Below the pieces are notes generated by a model. That model saw only the letters and a program-made list of their open reading frames with translations. It ran no database searches and was not told the DNA's origin. Position numbers and translations under genes: made by a program. 13,423 nucleotides of DNA, taken from positions 1 to 13,423 of the forward strand of contig CAKARD010000029.1 of the NCBI GenBank assembly GCA_916720425.1. Direction: 5' to 3'. Shown here in pieces: positions 6,124-13,354 of the stretch. Numbering within the stretch: position 1 is the stretch's first letter; the number at the start of each line of letters is the position of its first letter. This DNA comes from an uncultured Kingella sp. Its GTDB lineage: Bacteria > Pseudomonadota > Gammaproteobacteria > Burkholderiales > Neisseriaceae.

Positions 6124-7530
6124 TTACGATACTTGATTAATTAAGTAAGTCAATAATAACGGAACAGGGCGACCTGTTGCTCCTTTTTGTGCACCCGAAT
6201 TCCACGCCACACCAGCAATATCCAAATGCGCCCAAGTATAATTTTGAGCAAAATGTGCCAAAAATGTCCCTGCAGTCAGTGTTCCGGCAGGACGACCGCC
6301 TATATTTTGCAAATCTGCAAAATTGGATTTGAGTTGCTCTTTATATTCAGGAAATAAAGGCAATTGCCAGGTTTTATCATTACATTGGCGTGAAGCGGCC
6401 AATAAAGCATCGGCCAAATCTTGATTATTAGACATTAAACCACTGGCTACATGGCCCAATGAAATAATGCATGCGCCTGTAAGCGTTGCTACATCAATCA
6501 CTACCTTGGGTTTAAAGTTTTGTTCTACATAAGTTAATGCATCACACAACACCAAACGCCCTTCTGCATCCGTGTTTAAGTTTTCAATGCTGGTTCCATT
6601 CATAGATTTTACAATATCACCAGGTTTAGCCGCACCACCATCAGGCATATTTTCACAAGTCGCCACCACCACAACCAAATTAATAGGCAATTTCGCTTTG
6701 ATCGCTGCAATAAATGTCCCAATCACACTTGCTGCACCACACATGTCATATTTCATCTCATCCATACTTTCACCAGGTTTGAGCGAAATACCACCACTAT
6801 CAAAAGTCAAACCTTTGCCAACCAATACAATAGGATCAACAGATTTATCAACCGCACCCCAATAACGCAATTCCAATAACTGTGGCTCTTGTATGCTGCC
6901 TTTTGCAACACCCCAAAATGAAGGCATGTGTTCACGAATATAATCTTTACCCAAAATTTTAACTTCAGCACCCAATGCACGTGCTTCTTCGGCGGCGGTT
7001 TGTGCCAAATAAGTAGGAGTACAAATATTAGAGGGCAGATTGCCTAAATTCTTACACAGGTTTACACCATATAATAATGCTTGTGCTTGATTAAGCGCAG
7101 AATCTAATACAGCCGTATGGGTATAAACAAAAGAAACTTCTTGTAATTTAACTGGCTTGGTTTCTTTTTTAAAGCCATCAAAACGATAGCCAGCGGCACC
7201 TATTGCTGCCACTATGGCAGATAAAATACGTGGGGCATTTTCTGCACAAAATGGATTCAAATTTACCGAAATATGGGAACATTCCATCGCCCATATTGCC
7301 ACCTCTTTTGTTACCTTTTGTAGTGTTTCAATAGTCAAATCACTCAAGCGTAATACTGCAAGACGCTGTAAATAGGTCTGACTGGGAATGATAGCACTAA
7401 TAAAATTAGTCTCTTCTGTTAAATGATCGTACAATAATTTTGCATCTGAGCAATTTAATTGAGATTTTTCAGTACAAACAAATAGTTGTGAATATTTTTC
7501 GTTGTTTTCTTGACTGAGAGTAAATAACAT
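6124..7530 (-). CDS. pepA: Leucyl aminopeptidase (M17 family, PepA)
   Basis: A cytosolic di-metal aminopeptidase that removes N-terminal residues from peptides. With the start chosen here it has 468 residues. The active site is complete: K239 and D244 in VGKGLTFDSGG, K251, D262 in KYDMCGAA, and D321, E323 and R325 in the signature NTDAEGRLVL. The spacing equals that of K270, D275, K282, D293, D352, E354 and R356 of E. coli PepA. The first half (about 1-150) is the variable N-terminal domain. An ATG two codons upstream (7534-7536) is only one base from GGAG, whereas the ATG at 7528-7530 is seven bases away, so I prefer the latter. The gene is monocistronic, between the cold-shock terminator and a long intergenic gap. 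I see no damage. It may process peptides released by the neighbouring Clp system, but that link is only contextual. Confidence 0.96.
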   Translation of the reverse strand: MLFTLSQENNEKYSQLFVCTEKSQLNCSDAKLLYDHLTEETNFISAIIPSQTYLQRLAVLRLSDLTIETLQKVTKEVAIWAMECSHISVNLNPFCAENAPRILSAIVAAIGAAGYRFDGFKKETKPVKLQEVSFVYTHTAVLDSALNQAQALLYGVNLCKNLGNLPSNICTPTYLAQTAAEEARALGAEVKILGKDYIREHMPSFWGVAKGSIQEPQLLELRYWGAVDKSVDPIVLVGKGLTFDSGGISLKPGESMDEMKYDMCGAASVIGTFIAAIKAKLPINLVVVVATCENMPDGGAAKPGDIVKSMNGTSIENLNTDAEGRLVLCDALTYVEQNFKPKVVIDVATLTGACIISLGHVASGLMSNNQDLADALLAASRQCNDKTWQLPLFPEYKEQLKSNFADLQNIGGRPAGTLTAGTFLAHFAQNYTWAHLDIAGVAWNSGAQKGATGRPVPLLLTYLINQVS

Positions 7531-7641
7531 CTTCATACTCCATATTGATTAGGTTGTTTAAAAATAATTGTTGACAAATTTTAATGAAATATAAGGCATA
7601 AACCAGTTCATATATGATGCATTAAAGATTTGTTCACCAAG

Positions 7642-7647
7642 ATTATA
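7642..7647 (-). promoter_or_regulatory. Candidate -10 box for pepA
   Basis: A perfect TATAAT on the minus strand lies about 115 bases before the pepA start. The hexamer at -35 is A-rich and poor (GAAAAA at 17 bases). In DNA this AT-rich a chance match is quite possible. Confidence 0.25.
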
Positions 7648-7711
7648 CGCTTTTTGCATTGTTGTTTTTCATAGGGCATCATATTTTTTAACGGAACATA
7701 GACCTAGTATC

Positions 7712-7834
7712 CTAAACAATATTTATCTCAACTAAAAAATCACTGGCAAAGAGACTTGGAATATCAATTTTTCCGTAAACCATATCAGTAATCAACTCGA
7801 CAAAACACATAGTCAACGTAATTATCACATTCAT
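7712..7834 (-). CDS. Small hypothetical ORF (40 residues)
   Basis: An open frame starting MNVIITLTMCFVELITDMVY and ending VEINIV before TAG. Its composition is hydrophobic with an acidic second half and looks less random than usual for this AT-rich gap. There is no convincing ribosome site; a GTG four codons upstream is also possible. I recognise no family. It may be a real small protein, a remnant of a larger gene broken by rearrangement next to pheT, or chance. Confidence 0.15.
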   Translation of the reverse strand: MNVIITLTMCFVELITDMVYGKIDIPSLFASDFLVEINIV

Positions 7835-7879
7835 GTTAACTATCACTTTTGATTAAAAATATACATTTTTGGCAAATAA

Positions 7880-7912
7880 AAAACCAGTACGATATTATTT
7901 CGCACTGGTTTT
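7880..7912 (-). terminator. Rho-independent terminator downstream of pheT
   Basis: The arms AAAACCAGTACG (7880-7891) and CGCACTGGTTTT (7901-7912) pair over 12 positions with one mismatch, around a 9-base loop. On the minus strand the stem is followed by TTTTTTATTTG, so it can end transcripts from pheT, whose stop codon is about 57 bases upstream. It may also work in the plus direction (TTTTATT). Confidence 0.8.
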
Positions 7913-7968
7913 ATTCACCTACTAGATTGGTTTGGGTTAAAACATCGATCCAGCCTAAATTTTTATTT

Positions 7969-10332
7969 TTAGCGCAAATGAGCGCCCACTTTTTCTGCTT
8001 CTTCAATTAGTTGCTGAATCAATGGCTCAACAATTTCATCAGTTAGTGTGGTTTCCATGCTTTGCAAAATAATTTTCACCGCCATAGATTTATGGTTTTC
8101 AGGTAAACCCACACCGCGATAAACGTCAAATAATTCAATGCTCTGAATTATATCGGATTTCACGCCATTCAATGCTGCCTGCAAATCCGCAAACGCCACA
8201 TTTTCAGGCAGCACAAATGCCAAATCGCGGCGCACTGGCTGAAATTTAGAAACCGTTTGATAACGTACTTTTTCGGTTGCCAAAATCACGCTCATGTCTA
8301 ATTCAAATAGCAGCGGAGCTTGTGGCAAATCGTATTTTTGCGTCCATTTCGGGTGCAATTCACCGATGATACCGACATTTTCACCATCAATTTGGATTAT
8401 CGCGCAACGACCTGGGTGCAATGCAGGATGTTTGGCTTTGACAAATTGCGCGTTTTTGCCTTGCAACAAGGCTTCGACATCGCCTTTCACATCGTAAAAA
8501 TCTACCGAACGCGCTTTTGCGCCCCATTGTTCAGGCAATACCGAGCCGTAAACCAATCCGCCTAATTTTTCAGTTTGGATAAACTCATTGTTTTGATTGG
8601 ATTTTTGGAATGTACGCGCAATTTCAAATACACGCACGCGGTTTTGTTTGCGATTCAAATTATTTTGCAAAATCTCAATCAATCCACCCATCAAAGTGGA
8701 ACGCATCACCGCGTATTGCGCTGCCAACGGATTTTGTAAACGGATAGGATTTTGATTATTCGCAAAATCTTGCTCCCAATCTTCATTAACAAACGCATAA
8801 CTCACAACTTCTTGGAAACCGCGTTCTGCCATCTTTTGATACACCCCAAAACGAGAACGGCGATTTTCAGGCAGCTTCAACATCGCTAATTTGCCTGCCG
8901 TGCGGTCATCTGGAATATTTTCGTAACCGTAAACACGCGCAATTTCTTCAATCAAATCTGCCTCAATTTCAATATCATAGCGAAAACTTGGCGCGGTAAC
9001 TTGGAAACCATCAACCGTTTTTTCAGGCTGCAAGCCCAAATGGTGCAGAATCATCTCCACTTGTTCGCTGGGAATTTGAACACCTAACATTTTTTCAATG
9101 CGTGCGATGCGAACAACAACGGTTTTGTGTTCAGGCAGCTTGCCAATTTCTTCAATTATTTCACCAACTTGTCCACCGCAAATTTCAATGACCAATTCTG
9201 TTGCACGTTCAATCGCATCACGTTGTAATTGAAAATCCACCCCCCGTTCAAAACGGAACGAACTATCCGAACCAAAACCATACTGTCTTGATTTTCCTGA
9301 AATAATTTCTGGTTTAAACCATGCACTTTCCAATACGATGTTTTGAGTGGTATCAGAAACTGCGCTTGCTGCCCCACCCATTAAACCTGCGATGGATAAA
9401 GCTTGTTTTTCGTCCGCAACAACGAGTGTATTATCTGACAATGTAACGGTTTTTTCATTTAAGCATTCAAGCACTTCGCCATTTTTTGCGCGGCGAATAT
9501 TCAGGCTGCCAACTAATTTATCCGCATCAAAAACATGCATTGGTTGACCCAATTCCAGCATCACATAATTACCAATGTCCACCAACGCGGAAATGCTGCG
9601 AATGCCTGCGCGTTCAAGACGTTGCACCAACCAATCGGGACTAGGCGCGGTCGCATTTACATCCGAAACCACACGCGTGATAAAACGCCCACAATCATCA
9701 GGCGCGTCAATTTTAACCGCTTGTTTTTGTGTGGTTTGACTAGGAATAGGATTGATTTTAATCGGATTAAATTCGCATTGTGTCAGCGCAGAGACTTCAC
9801 GCGCCAAGCCTTTAATGCTCAAACAATCGGCGCGATTGGGCGTGATTTTCAGTGTGAATAAAGTGTCGTCCAAATCCAAAAATTCACGGATATTTTGTCC
9901 AACAGACGCATTTTCAGGCAGCACCAGTAAACCATCAACGCCATTTTCAGGTAAACCTAACTCTTTGGCAGAACACAACATTCCGTTGGAAACCACGCCA
10001 CGCATTTTGGTCGGTTTGATTTTGAAATTTTCAGGCAGCACCGCATTCGGCAAAGCGCAAGGTATTTTAATACCCACACGAACATTCGGCGCACCGCACA
10101 CAATTTGAATTAACTCGCCCGTGCCTGCATCCACTTGGGTAACATTTAGGCGGTCGGCATCGGGGTGTTTTTCCACTGATTTGACTTCAGCCACGACCAC
10201 ACCTGTGAAAGCGGGTGCAGCTGGGTTCATCTCTTCTACTTCCAAACCTGCCATAGTCAGCAAATGGGCAAGTTGTTCTGGGGTTTGATTAATGTTAGCT
10301 TGGGTTTTTAACCATGAGTAAGGGAATTGCAT
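7969..10332 (-). CDS. pheT: Phenylalanine--tRNA ligase beta subunit
   Basis: PheT forms the alpha2-beta2 enzyme with PheS; the beta chain binds tRNA-Phe and edits mischarged tyrosine. The 787-residue length fits the bacterial family (795 in E. coli). Order of domains: N-terminal helix, tRNA-binding OB fold (about 40-150, with GVVVAEVKSVEKHPDADRL and the MRGVVSNGMLCS signature), B3/B4 editing region (about 215-385), B5 (about 400-475), catalytic-like core, and the C-terminal anticodon-binding FDX-ACB domain (about 695-787, FQPVRRDLAFVLP). The ribosome site is weak (AAAGAGA about 9 bases upstream). Seven DUS cores lie inside the gene, five of them encoding LPE(N/H). By eye the G+C content is higher than in clpA or tmk. 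pheS is not adjacent: a nuclease-like gene lies between. The frame is intact and the identity secure. Confidence 0.98.
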   Translation of the reverse strand: MQFPYSWLKTQANINQTPEQLAHLLTMAGLEVEEMNPAAPAFTGVVVAEVKSVEKHPDADRLNVTQVDAGTGELIQIVCGAPNVRVGIKIPCALPNAVLPENFKIKPTKMRGVVSNGMLCSAKELGLPENGVDGLLVLPENASVGQNIREFLDLDDTLFTLKITPNRADCLSIKGLAREVSALTQCEFNPIKINPIPSQTTQKQAVKIDAPDDCGRFITRVVSDVNATAPSPDWLVQRLERAGIRSISALVDIGNYVMLELGQPMHVFDADKLVGSLNIRRAKNGEVLECLNEKTVTLSDNTLVVADEKQALSIAGLMGGAASAVSDTTQNIVLESAWFKPEIISGKSRQYGFGSDSSFRFERGVDFQLQRDAIERATELVIEICGGQVGEIIEEIGKLPEHKTVVVRIARIEKMLGVQIPSEQVEMILHHLGLQPEKTVDGFQVTAPSFRYDIEIEADLIEEIARVYGYENIPDDRTAGKLAMLKLPENRRSRFGVYQKMAERGFQEVVSYAFVNEDWEQDFANNQNPIRLQNPLAAQYAVMRSTLMGGLIEILQNNLNRKQNRVRVFEIARTFQKSNQNNEFIQTEKLGGLVYGSVLPEQWGAKARSVDFYDVKGDVEALLQGKNAQFVKAKHPALHPGRCAIIQIDGENVGIIGELHPKWTQKYDLPQAPLLFELDMSVILATEKVRYQTVSKFQPVRRDLAFVLPENVAFADLQAALNGVKSDIIQSIELFDVYRGVGLPENHKSMAVKIILQSMETTLTDEIVEPLIQQLIEEAEKVGAHLR
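8203..10039 (-). repeat. Seven DNA uptake sequence cores inside pheT
   Basis: On the coding (minus) strand GCTGCCTGAA occurs at 8203-8212, 8866-8875, 9130-9139, 9913-9922 and 10030-10039, and GCAGCCTGAA at 9022-9031 and 9500-9509. These are the ten-base cores of the Simonsiella-type and Kingella-type DUS, bound by the minor pilin ComP during natural transformation. All seven have the same orientation. Near misses with one to three differences occur at 8098-8107, 8530-8539 and 9946-9955 and may be decayed copies. Confidence 0.85.
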
Positions 10333-10373
10333 TTTTACTGTCTCTTTATTTTTTAATTTTAAAATAGGTTTTA

Positions 10374-10385
10374 AGGCTGCCTGAA
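10374..10385 (+). repeat. Complete 12-base DUS AGGCTGCCTGAA between pheT and the nuclease-like gene
   Basis: This is an exact Simonsiella-dialect 12-mer on the plus strand, 3 bases beyond the stop codon of the nuclease-like gene and 42 bases before the pheT start. It marks one edge of the inserted gene. Confidence 0.85.
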
Positions 10386-10388
10386 AAG

Positions 10389-11345
10389 TTAAATCATGTC
10401 GTGATGATTTAAATGCTGTTTCAGTTCATTAGCTAATAAAATTTTGTCAAATTCATTGGCAAAACGCGTGGGATTCTGCGGTTCAAAATCGGTAACGGTT
10501 TTCAAAAAATCACGAAAATTGGGATTTTTGTCTGCCAATTCATACACCACAGAATAATCCATTTTTTCTTTAAATTTGGCAGGCGACAAAATACTACTTT
10601 GTTCAATGTTTTCAAGGTCTAATTGAATGATACCAATGCCAAAACTTTGGCTTAATTTTTGCAAGGATTCTACAAATTGATTATCTTGCTGAATTTTGAC
10701 TGTTACCAAATAGCCTTCATTTGCCCAACTGGAATTACTGACCGCTTGAAAGAAATTTTCTTTGTAATTAGAATTGTTTAGTTCTTTTTTCAACTCAAAC
10801 GAAAAAATCTTAATCGGTAAAATATCAAATTTACGGATAAATGGCAGCACATTATTTTTTTGATAATTTGCATATTCAAAATTGACCGCAACCATATCGG
10901 GATACAGCCATTTATCCGCGCCTTTTTGCCCTTTATGGCTTTCTTCGTGAAAAATGGTTTTAGAATACGCCTGAAAATAGTCGCTTTGCTGCAAAAAATA
11001 GCTCAATACCGTATGTAAATTACGTTCGTGAAAATTAGATTTTTTGGGTGTTTGTATGGTTTCAGGCTGCCTGAAAATGGGTTCTGCTTGTTTTAAAACG
11101 TATTGTTTGGGCTTACTGCTGGGAATTTCATCAAAATGAGTTTTATCTGTACTAATTTGTGAATGAAACGTATCTTTTGGCGTTTTACCCGAAAACATTT
11201 GCGTTTGTTCATCGTATGTTTTCAAACGATGATGCAACTGATTTTGCAATACAAATTCCCACAGCTCAGATGGCGTAATCGGGCGATTAACCATTTGCAT
11301 TGCCAAAATCGCCAATTCTGTGAAACTCAATTTTTCGTTTTGCAT
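10389..11345 (-). CDS. HARE-HTH plus PD-(D/E)XK nuclease-like protein (COG2958/HrgA-like, putative restriction endonuclease)
   Basis: A 318-residue protein with two recognisable parts. Residues about 6-68 (FTELAILAMQMVNRPITPSELW ... GKTPKDTFHSQIS) look like a HARE-HTH domain, a winged helix found on restriction enzymes and chromatin factors. Residues about 105-245 look like a PD-(D/E)XK nuclease: YPD at 148-150 with D150, FELKKE with E184 and K186, then FFQAVS with Q200. This matches HrgA/COG2958 proteins of Helicobacter, Haemophilus and Neisseria, which replace a restriction enzyme gene at some loci. No methyltransferase is nearby, so it is an orphan. The start is backed by AAAAGGA six bases upstream. 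It is more AT-rich than pheS and pheT and carries DUS at both ends and one inside (read as FRQPET). The fold assignment is moderate; substrate and activity are unknown. I see no frameshift. Confidence 0.75.
   Translation of the reverse strand: MQNEKLSFTELAILAMQMVNRPITPSELWEFVLQNQLHHRLKTYDEQTQMFSGKTPKDTFHSQISTDKTHFDEIPSSKPKQYVLKQAEPIFRQPETIQTPKKSNFHERNLHTVLSYFLQQSDYFQAYSKTIFHEESHKGQKGADKWLYPDMVAVNFEYANYQKNNVLPFIRKFDILPIKIFSFELKKELNNSNYKENFFQAVSNSSWANEGYLVTVKIQQDNQFVESLQKLSQSFGIGIIQLDLENIEQSSILSPAKFKEKMDYSVVYELADKNPNFRDFLKTVTDFEPQNPTRFANEFDKILLANELKQHLNHHDMI
11060..11076. repeat. Palindromic double DUS inside the nuclease-like gene
   Basis: TTTCAGGCTGCCTGAAA reads as AGGCTGCCTGAA (Simonsiella dialect) on the plus strand and AGGCAGCCTGAA (Kingella dialect) on the minus strand, sharing nine bases. 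On the coding strand it is translated as FRQPET in the linker between the two domains. Confidence 0.8.
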
Positions 11346-11354
11346 ATTTGTCCT

Positions 11355-11371
11355 TTTCAGGCAGCCTGAAA
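11355..11371. repeat. Palindromic double DUS between pheS and the nuclease-like gene
   Basis: TTTCAGGCAGCCTGAAA contains AGGCAGCCTGAA on the plus strand and AGGCTGCCTGAA on the minus strand. It starts 4 bases after the pheS stop and runs into the ribosome site of the next gene. There is no T-run and hardly any loop, so it is unlikely to terminate transcription. It marks the other edge of the inserted gene. Confidence 0.8.
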
Positions 11372-11374
11372 CCC

Positions 11375-12370
11375 TTATTTCTGAAACTGTTTCAAGAAAT
11401 TCAAGTCATTATCAAAGAACAAGCGCAAATCGTTCACACCATAGCGCAACATCGCAAATCGGTCCAAACCAATGCCAAATGCAAAACCCGTGTACTGTTC
11501 AGGGTTAATATTCACGTTTTTTAATACGTTAGGATGAACCATGCCACAGCCGCCCACTTCCAACCATTTACCGTTGTCGCCCATGATGTCAATCTCAGCA
11601 GACGGCTCGGTAAATGGGAAAAATGATGGACGAAAACGGACTTGCAAATCATCGCGTTCAAAAAAGTGACGAATAAAATCCGTGAACACCGCTTTCAAAT
11701 CGGCAAAAGTCACGCCTTCTTCCACCCACAAACCTTCGCATTGATGGAACATCGGCGAATGCGTGGCGTCGCTGTCCACACGATACACGCGACCAGGCGC
11801 GATAATGCGAATTGGTGGATTTTTCTTATCCAGCATATAACGAATTTGAATCGGCGAAGTGTGCGTACGCAATACATCACCATTTTCTACATAGAATGTG
11901 TCTTGCATGGCACGTGCAGGATGATTTTGCGGAATATTCAAGGCTTGGAAATTGTGGAAATCATCTTCAATTTCGGGGCCATCTGCTACTTCAAAACCCA
12001 TGCTACGGAACAATTCTTCTACGCGTTGGCGCGTGAGCGTTACGGGGTGCAAACCGCCCAAACTTTGTCCACGCGCAGGCAGTGTGACATCCAATGCTTC
12101 TGCAGTGAGCTGCGCTTGTAATTTGGCCTCAGCGATTTGAGCTGATTTGGCATCGTAGGCTGCCTGAAACTGTTGTTTGCATTCGTTGATGTGTGCGCCG
12201 ATCGTTTTGCGTTCTTCTGGCGACATTTTGCCCAATTGTTTAAGCAAAAGATTAAGCTCACCAGTTTTACCAAGGTACTGTGCTTTAATGCGTTCTAAAT
12301 CTTGTTGATTTTGAACTGATTCAAGTGCCAAAATACCTTGTTGAACAACATGACTTGCGTTATTTTCCAT
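11375..12370 (-). CDS. pheS: Phenylalanine--tRNA ligase alpha subunit
   Basis: PheS is the catalytic chain that activates phenylalanine and charges tRNA-Phe. The 331-residue length fits the family (327 in E. coli). An N-terminal coiled-coil arm (about 1-90) is followed by the class II synthetase core: the motif 2 region GRVYRVDSDATHSPMFHQ (193-210), FRPSFFPFTEPSAEID (246-261) and motif 3 GFAFGIGLDRFAML (295-308). The start MENNASHVV aligns with the MEN start of Neisseria PheS as I recall it, but no Shine-Dalgarno sequence is visible in the AT-rich 40 bases upstream, which is odd for so conserved a gene. It lies 55 bases after tmk. The last DUS of the cluster is at 12157-12168, read as FQAAY in the coiled-coil arm. 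The identity is secure. Confidence 0.98.
   Translation of the reverse strand: MENNASHVVQQGILALESVQNQQDLERIKAQYLGKTGELNLLLKQLGKMSPEERKTIGAHINECKQQFQAAYDAKSAQIAEAKLQAQLTAEALDVTLPARGQSLGGLHPVTLTRQRVEELFRSMGFEVADGPEIEDDFHNFQALNIPQNHPARAMQDTFYVENGDVLRTHTSPIQIRYMLDKKNPPIRIIAPGRVYRVDSDATHSPMFHQCEGLWVEEGVTFADLKAVFTDFIRHFFERDDLQVRFRPSFFPFTEPSAEIDIMGDNGKWLEVGGCGMVHPNVLKNVNINPEQYTGFAFGIGLDRFAMLRYGVNDLRLFFDNDLNFLKQFQK
12157..12168 (+). repeat. Complete 12-base DUS AGGCTGCCTGAA inside pheS
   Basis: An exact Simonsiella-dialect 12-mer on the plus strand within the N-terminal coding region of pheS. It is the rightmost uptake word in the window; none follows in tmk, the lipoprotein gene or the tRNA. Confidence 0.85.
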
Positions 12371-12425
12371 GATAAAAAAATAGTATTTAAAAAATTGTAA
12401 AGATAGGCATTTTAACCTAAATCAA

Positions 12426-13049
12426 TTATATATTGGCAAATAATTGGGTTAAAACTCGCTCAATTGCAGACTGAGTTTTTTCCTTATCACCATCACTATT
12501 AATGACAGCATAATGTTTAGGATCTTGAGCCGCACGTTGTAAATACACCTGCCGTACACGTTGGAAAAATGCTGCTTGTTCTTGTTCAAAACGATCTTTT
12601 TGACGACTACCCTCAATGCGTTGCATGGATACTTCTAAGGGAACATCTAAAATGATTGTCAAATTCGGACGAATATCACCTTGTACCCATTGTTCTAATT
12701 GAGCAATATCCAATAAGGATAAACCACGCCCTCCCCCTTGATAGGCAAACGTGGCATCAGTAAAGCGATCACTCACAACATGAATACCTTGACGCAATGC
12801 AGGTAAAATCACATCTTCTAAATGCTGTTGTCGTGCAGCAAACATAAGTAAGGTTTCAGTGCGTAATGATATGTTACTGCTAGGATCAAGTAAGAGTTCG
12901 CGCAATTTTTCGCCTAAGGGTGTGCCACCTGGCTCACGCGTAAATACAACGGGCAATTTTTTTGCATTAAACCATTCTTTAATCACATTCAGCTGCGTAG
13001 TTTTACCTGAACCATCTATGCCATCTAGAGTAATAAATTGCGCTGTCAT
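12426..13049 (-). CDS. tmk: Thymidylate kinase (dTMP kinase)
   Basis: Tmk phosphorylates dTMP to dTDP for DNA synthesis. With the start at 13049 the protein has 207 residues. It shows the P-loop GIDGSGKT (10-17), the DR motif at D94-R95 in VVSDRFTDATFAYQGGGRG, and a LID region QKDRFEQEQ (about 150-158). Three ATG codons are in tandem (13053-13055, 13050-13052 and 13047-13049). I chose the third because AGGA is 8 bases from it and only 2 from the first, and the resulting MTAQFITLDG aligns with MKPQFITLDG of Neisseria as I recall it. It lies 32 bases after the lipoprotein gene and probably shares its transcript, with pheS possibly joining. G+C is lower than in pheS, and no DUS is present. Confidence 0.96.
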   Translation of the reverse strand: MTAQFITLDGIDGSGKTTQLNVIKEWFNAKKLPVVFTREPGGTPLGEKLRELLLDPSSNISLRTETLLMFAARQQHLEDVILPALRQGIHVVSDRFTDATFAYQGGGRGLSLLDIAQLEQWVQGDIRPNLTIILDVPLEVSMQRIEGSRQKDRFEQEQAAFFQRVRQVYLQRAAQDPKHYAVINSDGDKEKTQSAIERVLTQLFANI

Positions 13050-13081
13050 CATCATCTTCCTAGTTAAATAAAATTTAAATT

Positions 13082-13294
13082 CTATTCTTCATCACTTGGT
13101 AAAATCACATGCTGTTCTGGACGTCCATTATGATAATGAGTATTTTGTGAGCTTGCACCATTGGTGTAATAAACACCCGTACCATTGGGATAGCGTTGTT
13201 TAACATGCATTTTGCCATCTTCACCTTGATAAGTATCCCATGTGCAAGCAGATAAACCTAAGACCAAAGATAAAAATAAAAAAGTACGAGACAT
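13082..13294 (-). CDS. Small lipoprotein of unknown function
   Basis: A 70-residue precursor. MSRTFLFLSLVLGLSAC is a compact lipoprotein signal with the lipobox LSAC and the acylated cysteine at residue 17; threonine follows it, with no aspartate retention signal, suggesting the outer membrane. The mature part is short, polar and rich in Gly, Asn, His and Tyr (YPNGTGVYYTNG) and ends in DEE. I recognise no domain. An upstream ATG at 13399 would bury the signal peptide behind 35 residues and run into the tRNA, so I reject it; AAGGA lies 7 bases before the chosen ATG. It is probably co-transcribed with tmk. Confidence 0.8.
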   Translation of the reverse strand: MSRTFLFLSLVLGLSACTWDTYQGEDGKMHVKQRYPNGTGVYYTNGASSQNTHYHNGRPEQHVILPSDEE

Positions 13295-13354
13295 TTTATG
13301 ATCCTTAAATATAAAAAAGCAGATTGTACTCTTTTCTACTATAGTGAACATTGA

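Larger units (their letters stand above)
7531..7968. other. AT-rich intergenic gap between pepA and pheT
   Basis: This stretch of about 430 bases holds the pheT terminator at 7880-7912, a possible pepA -10 box at 7642-7647, and one small minus-strand ORF at 7712-7834. I see no tRNA, insertion-sequence ends, uptake words or longer reading frame. It borders the uptake-sequence-rich segment and may include its left junction. Confidence 0.6.

Noticed and set aside
8172..8181. GCTGCCTGCA on the plus strand in pheT as another DUS
   Set aside because: It differs from the core at the penultimate base and is in the opposite orientation to the other copies in pheT, so I did not count it.
9156..9377. 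73-residue minus-strand ORF within pheT
   Set aside because: It overlaps pheT in another frame, has no ribosome site and resembles no protein family. The pheT frame is uninterrupted here.
11642..12121. 159-residue plus-strand ORF opposite pheS
   Set aside because: It is antisense to the conserved catalytic core of PheS; the open frame follows from codon bias on the other strand.
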